NCBI GenBank assembly: GCA_937993755.1
Contig: CALKMA010000031.1
Location: forward strand, 1 to 64,000
DNA from: HGM13233 sp900762805
GTDB taxonomy: Bacteria > Bacillota > Clostridia > Oscillospirales > Ruminococcaceae
Length of the DNA stretch: 64,000 bases
Direction of reading: 5' to 3'
The number at the start of each line of letters is the position of its first letter. Positions within the stretch are counted from its first letter, which is position 1. Of this stretch, positions 58,553 to 64,000 are shown in pieces. The notes below the pieces were generated by a model. It searched no databases. It had not been told where the DNA came from and worked only from the letters and a program-made list of their open reading frames with translations. The position numbers and the translations under genes were made by a program.

Positions 58553-59407
58553 ATGAAATACAACGGTCATACACACACCGAGCTCTGTCCGCACGGCAGC
58601 GGCCAATCGACTGCCGCCATGATCGAAAAGGCCATCGAGCTGGGCTTTACCGACTACTGCATCACCGAGCACGCCCCGCTGCCCATCGAGCTGTTGGACA
58701 ACTATGTCGGCCCTCTTGCCGGCTTCTGCGAATCGGCGCTGCGCCTTGAACAGGTCGAGGACTATTTTTCGCTGGCCGAGGGGCTGCGCGAGCAGTTCAG
58801 CGGGCGCATCAACATCCACATCGGCTTTGAGGTCGATTATCTGCCGGGCCTTGAGCGGCAGACGCGCGCCTTCCTTGACCGCTACGGGCCGCGCTGCGAC
58901 ACCGGCATCCTGTCGGTGCATTTTCTGACCGACGAGCAGGGCCGCCTGCACTGCGGGGATGCCACACCGGAGCTGCTGGCCGCCTGCGTTGCCCCGTGGC
59001 TCGATGACCCGCAGGAGATCTACCACCGCTATCTGACGCTGGTGAAGCAGTCGGTCGAGGCCGAGCTCGGCGCCTACGCTCCCAAGCGCATCGGGCACAT
59101 GAGCCTCATCAAGCGGCATCAGGACTATTTCCACTTCCCCGAACAGTTTGACGCGCGCAACATGGAGCTGGTGCGTGAGATCCTGCTGGCCATCCGGGCG
59201 CGCGGCGGCGAGCTGGACTTCAACCTCGCCGGGATGTACAAGCCCGAATGCAACGAATTCTACCCCGGGATGCAGATCGCGGCGCTGGCCGCCGAGCTGG
59301 GCGTGCCGATGGTCTACGGATCCGACTCGCACGAAATCGATTCGATCGGACGGGGTTATCACCTCTACACCGGTCTGATGCGCTTTTTCGGCGTTAAAGG
59401 GTTTTAA
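58553..59407 (+). CDS. PHP-domain histidinol-phosphatase-like protein
   Basis: This 284-residue metallo-phosphoesterase begins MKYNGHTHTELCPHG, the first metal motif, then FTDYCITEHAP, GFEVDYLPG, DTGILSVHF, and ends with GSDSHEIDSIG. The family includes HisK histidinol-phosphatase. No histidine genes are nearby, so the substrate is not certain. ATG has GAGG 8 bases upstream; upstream in-frame starts overlap the promoter. Confidence 0.85.
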   Translation: MKYNGHTHTELCPHGSGQSTAAMIEKAIELGFTDYCITEHAPLPIELLDNYVGPLAGFCESALRLEQVEDYFSLAEGLREQFSGRINIHIGFEVDYLPGLERQTRAFLDRYGPRCDTGILSVHFLTDEQGRLHCGDATPELLAACVAPWLDDPQEIYHRYLTLVKQSVEAELGAYAPKRIGHMSLIKRHQDYFHFPEQFDARNMELVREILLAIRARGGELDFNLAGMYKPECNEFYPGMQIAALAAELGVPMVYGSDSHEIDSIGRGYHLYTGLMRFFGVKGF

Positions 59408-59449
59408 CCGGCGGCCTCCGACCCGCACAGACGTTCGGAGGCTGCCGGC

Positions 59450-59550
59450 CCGCCGCACAAAAGGTGCGGCGGGCCGAGCGGCTTGATAAGCACAGTCTCT
59501 CCCGCGCGGGCGTGGCGCCAAGGTGCTGCGCCCGCGCGGCCCTTTTTATT
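59450..59550 (+). terminator. Hairpins downstream of the PHP gene
   Basis: GGCCCGCCGCAC with its complement (59450-59477) and a second GC stem around 59502-59540 followed by CTTTTTATT; the latter is the better terminator. The rest up to 59675 has no gene. Confidence 0.7.
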
Positions 59551-59675
59551 ATGCCCTTCGCGCACAGCGGGCAAAGCGGCTTGCGCCGCGTCAGCTCCGC
59601 GCTTGACAGGCTTTTCCGCCCTCTGCCCTCAGCGGCCGGTGCATCCCTCGTCCAGTTATCGGGAGTGATCGCCGC

Positions 59676-61415
59676 TCACGTGCGGAACTGCATCTCATAC
59701 AGCTCTTTATAGAGGGAATTGCCCTGCATCAGCACCTCATGGGTCCCCATGGCCTCGATGCCGCTGTCGGTGATGACCACGATCTCGTCGGCGTTTTTGA
59801 TCGTCGAAAGGCGGTGCGCCACCACAATCGAGGTACGGCCGTGACACATGGCGTCGAGCGACTGCTGCAGCTGCGCCTCCGTGGCGTTGTCAAGCGCGCT
59901 GGTGGCCTCGTCAAGAATGACGATCTCAGGGTTTTTAACAAAAATTCGCGCGATGGCGATGCGCTGCTTCTGGCCGCCTGACAGCATGACCCCGCGCTCG
60001 CCGATATAGGTATCGTACCCATCGGGCAGCGTCATAACAAAATCATGCAGCATGGCCTTGCGGGCGGCCTCAATGATCTGCTCGCGCGAGGCGTCGCGCC
60101 CGGCATAACCGATGTTGTCGGCGATGGTGCCGGTAAACAGAAAAACATCCTGCTGCACGATGCCGATCTTCTGGCGCAGCGAGCTGAGAGTGATATCCTC
60201 GATATTCCTGCCGCCGATGGTGATAGAGCCGGCCGATAGGGGATAGAAGCGCGGCAGCAGGTGGCAGAGCGTCGTCTTGCCGCCGCCCGACGGCCCCACC
60301 AGCGCCACCTTGTGGCCCTCCTTAATGGTCAGGCACAGGTCGCTCAGTACCTGCTTATCCTCACCGTAGCGGAAAGAAACGTGATCAAACACAATGTCGC
60401 CCGACAGATGCTCTACCGGCCTTGCCTTGGGGCTTTCGTATTCGGGCCGCTCGTCCATCACCTCGCAGAAGCGGCGGAATCCCTCCTTGCCGTCCTCAAA
60501 CTGCTCAAAGAACATCCCCAGCTTGCGCAGCGGCGAAATGAAGGTGGAGATGTAGAGCAGGAAGGTCGTATAATCGACAAGCGTGATCTCGCCCTTGAGG
60601 CTGAACAGGCCGCCAGCCGTGATAACGACAAAGTACATGATGTCGATGTAGAAGGTCATGCCCGACTGGAACAGCGCCATCATGCGGTAGTAGCGGCGGC
60701 GGGCGGTGCGGTATTCGGCGTTGGAGCGGCCAAAGCGGTCGATCTCGCCATCCTCGTTGTCGAAGGCCTTGGCGACGCGGATGCCCGACAGCGAATTGGA
60801 AAGCTCGGCGTTGATCTGCCCGATCTTCTCGCGGCTGTCGGCCGCCGCCCGGCCCATGTCGAGCCGCCGCTTGCCCACAAAAAAGGTCAGCACCGGCACA
60901 AAGGCAAAGATGATGAGAGACAGCTTCCAGTTGATGGTCATAAGGATGCCGAACGAGCCGAGGATCATCAGCACCGAAAGAATGAAATTTTCCGGCCCGT
61001 GGTGAGCCAGCTCCGAAACGTCCTGCAGGTCGTTGACGACGCGCGACATCAGCGAGCCGGATTTGTTTTTGTCAAAATAGGAAAAGGGAAGACTCTCAAG
61101 GTGTGAAAAGATCTCGGCGCGCATATCGGCCTGCATATTGACGCCGATGCCGTGCCCGTAATAGGTGATAAAGTAATTGAACAGCCGCTTGACCAGATAG
61201 ATGCCCAGCAGCAGGCCGCAGAACAGCAGCAGCATTTTCAGGTTTTTGTCGGGCACAAAGCTGTACATGATCCGCCGTGCGATGAGGGGATAGGCCATAT
61301 CGCACAGCGACACGATGAATGCCGCGCCGAGATCGGCCAGCATCATCCATTTATATGGCCTGTAGTACCGCACGAAGCGGGCAAACAGGCCCGGTTTTTT
61401 GTCTTTCTTTTGCAT
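59676..61415 (-). CDS. ABC exporter, fused permease and ATPase
   Basis: This 579-residue half-transporter has six TM segments (about 15-310) and a nucleotide-binding domain: Walker A GPSGGGKTT, signature LSGGQKQRIAIARIF, Walker B VILDEATSAL and the H-loop in VVAHRLST. It belongs to the MsbA/BmrA type and probably works as a homodimer to export lipids or drugs. The gene is a single unit; GGTGG before ATG is a weak ribosome site. Confidence 0.93.
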   Translation of the reverse strand: MQKKDKKPGLFARFVRYYRPYKWMMLADLGAAFIVSLCDMAYPLIARRIMYSFVPDKNLKMLLLFCGLLLGIYLVKRLFNYFITYYGHGIGVNMQADMRAEIFSHLESLPFSYFDKNKSGSLMSRVVNDLQDVSELAHHGPENFILSVLMILGSFGILMTINWKLSLIIFAFVPVLTFFVGKRRLDMGRAAADSREKIGQINAELSNSLSGIRVAKAFDNEDGEIDRFGRSNAEYRTARRRYYRMMALFQSGMTFYIDIMYFVVITAGGLFSLKGEITLVDYTTFLLYISTFISPLRKLGMFFEQFEDGKEGFRRFCEVMDERPEYESPKARPVEHLSGDIVFDHVSFRYGEDKQVLSDLCLTIKEGHKVALVGPSGGGKTTLCHLLPRFYPLSAGSITIGGRNIEDITLSSLRQKIGIVQQDVFLFTGTIADNIGYAGRDASREQIIEAARKAMLHDFVMTLPDGYDTYIGERGVMLSGGQKQRIAIARIFVKNPEIVILDEATSALDNATEAQLQQSLDAMCHGRTSIVVAHRLSTIKNADEIVVITDSGIEAMGTHEVLMQGNSLYKELYEMQFRT

Positions 61416-61439
61416 GATCCACCGTTTTGGGAAGGTTCT

Positions 61440-61475
61440 GACAAAGGGCGGCTTTCAGAAGAAAGCCGCCCTTTG
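61440..61475. terminator. Strong hairpin between PFOR and the ABC gene
   Basis: A perfect 16-bp stem ACAAAGGGCGGCTTTC with its complement around AGAA. T-runs outside are weak. The region up to 61731 has no gene. Confidence 0.6.
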
Positions 61476-61731
61476 TGGGTTTCTGTTGGCAGGCGGGCCG
61501 TCCCTCCTGCGATCCGGTCCGACAGGGGCCTGCGGCCGCGTTCGGATGGCCCGGCAGCCGGTGCGGCTCTGTCTCCGGCCGCCCTTTCGGGTCGGTCCCG
61601 GCGGGCCGGTCTCTTTCGGGGGACCGCCCGGCAGCAGCCGGCCGCCGATTCGGATCCCGTCGGGCGGCGCCTGCCGCGAAGCTGCGGCAGACCGGCGCGG
61701 CGTGCCGGACGCCCGTCAGACGTCAGGCAAG

Positions 61732-64000
61732 TTAGTCCTTGCCCTCAGCCCGCTTGACCAGGCCCTCGTACTTGGCCTTGGCCTGTTCCTCGGAAAGCTC
61801 AAACAGCTTCTCGGCCCTTTCGGGGAAGGAGCGGGTCAGCGAGGAGTAACGCACCTCGTTGCGGATAAAGGCGTTGTAATCACCGGTCGGCTGCTTGCTG
61901 TCGAGGGTGAAGGGGTTCTTGCCCTCGGCGGCCAGGCGCGGATCATAGCGGAAGGTGTGCCAGTAGCCGGCAGCCACCGCGTTCTTGATCTCGGTCTGGG
62001 CGTTGACCATACCGCCCTTGATGCCGTGGTTGATGCAGGGCGCATAGGCGATGACCAGCGACGGGCCGTGATAGCTCTCGGCCTCGTGCAGCGCCTTGAG
62101 GCACTGGTTGTAATCGGCGCCCATGGCGACCTGCGCGACATAGACATAGCCGTAACTCATGGCGATGGCGGCGAGATCCTTCTTCTTGGTCTCCTTGCCG
62201 GCCGCCGCAAACTGGGCGACAGCGCCGGTCGGGGTCGATTTGCTCGACTGACCGCCGGTGTTGGAGTAGACCTCCGTGTCAAACACCAGAACGTTGATAT
62301 CCTTGCCGGAGGCCAGCACATGGTCGAGACCGCCGAAGCCGATATCATAGGCCCAGCCGTCGCCGCCGAAGCACCAGACCGACTTCTTGGCCAGCATATC
62401 GGCGTCCTTCAGGATGGCCTTGGCCTTGTCGCAGCCGCAGGCGGTGAGCACCTCGACCAGCTTGTCGGTGGCGGCGCGGTTGGCGGCGCCGTCCTCGGCG
62501 GTGTCAAGGTAATTCCGGCAGGCTTCCTTTACATCGGCCTTGTCGGCATTGGCCTCCAGATCCCTGACCAGCTCGATGACGTGCTGGCGGCGGGTATCCT
62601 GTGCCAGGAACATACCGAGACCGTATTCCGCGTTGTCCTCAAACAGCGAGTTGGCCCAGGTGGGGCCGAAGCCGCGCTTGTTGACGGTATAGGGCGTCGA
62701 GGGTGCGCTGCCGCCCCAGATGGAGGAGCAGCCGGTGGCGTTGGCGATATACATCCTGTCGCCGAACAGCTGGGTCACCAGCTTGGCATACGGCGTTTCG
62801 CCGCAGCCGCCGCAGGCGCCGGAGAATTCAAGCAGCGGCTGCCTGAACTGGCTGCCCTTGACGGTCTTGTCGCTGAACTTGGCGGCGACCTCCGGCTTGG
62901 GGTCGAGGCCGAGCGCGTAATCGAACACCTTCTGGCGGTCGAGCTCGCCGGCGAGCGGCTTCATCTCAAGCGCCTTGACGCCCTTCTTGCCGGGGCAGAC
63001 ATTGGCGCAGCTGCCGCAGCCGGTGCAGTCGAGCACAGAGGCCGTCATCACGAAATTCAGCTCGCCGAGGCCGGTCATCTTGGCCGAGCGGATGCCTGCC
63101 GGGGCATTGGCCAGCTCCTCGTCGGTCATGGCGACGGGGCGCAGCACGGCGTGCGGGCAGACATAAGCGCAGAAGTTGCACTGGATGCAGTTTTCGGGGT
63201 TCCAGTCGGGAACGTTGACGGCGATGCCGCGCTTTTCAAAGGCGGCCAGGCCGAGCGGGAAGTGGCCGTCCTCACGGCCGTTCTTGAAGGTGGAGACGGG
63301 CAGGCTGTAGCCGCGCTGATGGGAGATCGGCTCCAGGATATCCCGTACATAGGCGCCCAGCTCCTCTCCGCCGGCGGCGACGGCCCTGACGGCCGGCTCA
63401 TCGGCGGCGGTGGCCCAGTCGGCAGGGATCTCAACGAGATGCGCGCCGTTGGCGCCGCGGTCGATGGCGTCATGGTTCATCTTGACGACATCCTCGCCCT
63501 TATGGCCGTAGGATTTGGTGGCGGCGTCCTTCATATAGCGGATGGCGTCAGCCTCTGGGATGATGTTGGCCAGCTTGAAGAAGGCCGACTGCAGCACCGT
63601 ATTGATACGGCCGCGCAGATGCAGCTCGCGGTCGATGCTCTGAGCGTCGATCATATAGAGCTTGACATGGTGGTTGGCGATGTAGCGCTTGTCCTTGGCG
63701 GGCATATGGGCGTTCAGCTCGTCCATATTCCACGAGGCATTGAGCAGGAACGTGCCGCCGTCCTTGATATCCTCGACCATGTCATACTTGCCGACATAGG
63801 CGGGGTTGTGGCAGGCGACAAAGTCGGCCTTGTTGATGAGGTAGCTCGAACGGATGGGCTTCTTGCCGAAGCGCAGGTGCGAGACGGTGACGCCGCCCGA
63901 CTTCTTGGAGTCATAATCAAAGTAGGCCTGAGCGTACATATCGGTGTGATCGCCGATGATCTTGATGGAGTTCTTGTTGGCGCCGACGGTGCCGTCAGAG
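61732..64000 (-). CDS. nifJ: Pyruvate:ferredoxin oxidoreductase, C-terminal part (cut by window edge)
   Basis: About 755 residues are visible, from the conserved SDGTVGANKNSIKIIGDHTD that runs in at the window edge to the stop. Shown are the gamma/CoA-type domain (about first 240), a 2[4Fe-4S] domain with CIQCNFCAYVCP and CTGCGSCANVCP, the FeS Cys in ACGGCGETPY, and the TPP domain with GDGWAYDIGFGG. The single-chain enzyme decarboxylates pyruvate to acetyl-CoA and reduces ferredoxin. The N-terminal third lies beyond the window. Confidence 0.97.
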   Translation of the reverse strand, partial: SDGTVGANKNSIKIIGDHTDMYAQAYFDYDSKKSGGVTVSHLRFGKKPIRSSYLINKADFVACHNPAYVGKYDMVEDIKDGGTFLLNASWNMDELNAHMPAKDKRYIANHHVKLYMIDAQSIDRELHLRGRINTVLQSAFFKLANIIPEADAIRYMKDAATKSYGHKGEDVVKMNHDAIDRGANGAHLVEIPADWATAADEPAVRAVAAGGEELGAYVRDILEPISHQRGYSLPVSTFKNGREDGHFPLGLAAFEKRGIAVNVPDWNPENCIQCNFCAYVCPHAVLRPVAMTDEELANAPAGIRSAKMTGLGELNFVMTASVLDCTGCGSCANVCPGKKGVKALEMKPLAGELDRQKVFDYALGLDPKPEVAAKFSDKTVKGSQFRQPLLEFSGACGGCGETPYAKLVTQLFGDRMYIANATGCSSIWGGSAPSTPYTVNKRGFGPTWANSLFEDNAEYGLGMFLAQDTRRQHVIELVRDLEANADKADVKEACRNYLDTAEDGAANRAATDKLVEVLTACGCDKAKAILKDADMLAKKSVWCFGGDGWAYDIGFGGLDHVLASGKDINVLVFDTEVYSNTGGQSSKSTPTGAVAQFAAAGKETKKKDLAAIAMSYGYVYVAQVAMGADYNQCLKALHEAESYHGPSLVIAYAPCINHGIKGGMVNAQTEIKNAVAAGYWHTFRYDPRLAAEGKNPFTLDSKQPTGDYNAFIRNEVRYSSLTRSFPERAEKLFELSEEQAKAKYEGLVKRAEGKD

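Noticed and set aside
1..64000. CRISPR arrays, rRNA genes, prophage or known defence systems
   Set aside because: I found no regularly spaced repeats with unique spacers, no rRNA, and no phage structural or restriction/defence genes.

Overview
The window is chromosomal DNA of a GC-rich, anaerobic, spore-forming member of the Clostridia, most like the Oscillospirales/Ruminococcaceae. This is inferred from several genes: a single-chain glycyl-tRNA synthetase, pyruvate:ferredoxin oxidoreductase, a RicT/4Fe-4S ferredoxin/TrmN6/RsmI cluster, a SpoIIQ-like M23 protein, an IS256 fragment and an IS3 remnant. AT-rich sigma-A promoters (TTGACA, 17 bp, TATAAT) stand out against the GC-rich background. 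Most genes lie on the minus strand.

Layout. 1-250: tail of an IS256-family element cut by the window edge. 0.3-9.1 kb: a GH2 glycosidase with its MFS transporter, adenosine deaminase, a PrsA-like foldase lipoprotein, a small membrane protein, an SDR, a D-2-hydroxyacid dehydrogenase and a lipoprotein. 9.4-14.7 kb: a plus-strand, AT-richer accessory island with LytTR+DUF3021, an Xre regulator+DUF3169, a methyltransferase, two more Xre regulators, two very small proteins and a decayed tnpV at its right end. 14.8-21.9 kb: glyQS, two tandem mgtE genes behind a leader-peptide/attenuator region, an E2-acyltransferase-like protein and a MATE exporter. 22.2-24.6 kb: copper ATPase and chaperone. 25-33 kb: tRNA-Thr, an unusual ArAE-membrane/VanY-peptidase fusion, a GH3 glucosidase, a GT4 glycosyltransferase, SPFH plus NfeD, and tRNA-Arg. 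33-43 kb: HAD phosphatase, QueT with a structured leader, DegV, a class I amidotransferase, an alpha/beta hydrolase, the RicT-ferredoxin-TrmN6-RsmI-YfcE cluster, and a divergent holB. 43.5-44.0 kb: a truncated serine recombinase and a 60-bp palindromic element with IS3-like ends. 44.2-48.5 kb: the pseudouridine operon, the M23 protein and small membrane genes. 48.7-53.2 kb: a chitobiose/cellobiose-type PTS operon with a PRD activator and a ChbG-type deacetylase. 53.3-61.4 kb: MATE, HAD, peptidase T, a membrane-anchored unknown, IS3 debris, PHP phosphatase and an ABC exporter. 61.7-64 kb: the C-terminal part of PFOR, running off the right edge.

How genes work together: GH2/MFS, GH3 and the PTS operon point to glycoside uptake and breakdown. 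PsuK/PsuG recycle pseudouridine, QueT imports a queuosine precursor, and TrmN6/RsmI modify RNA. PFOR and the small ferredoxin belong to anaerobic electron flow. CopA/CopZ export copper. The most unusual items are the mgtE leader, the ArAE-VanY fusion, the queT leader fold, the LytTR direct repeats and the IS-derived palindrome.
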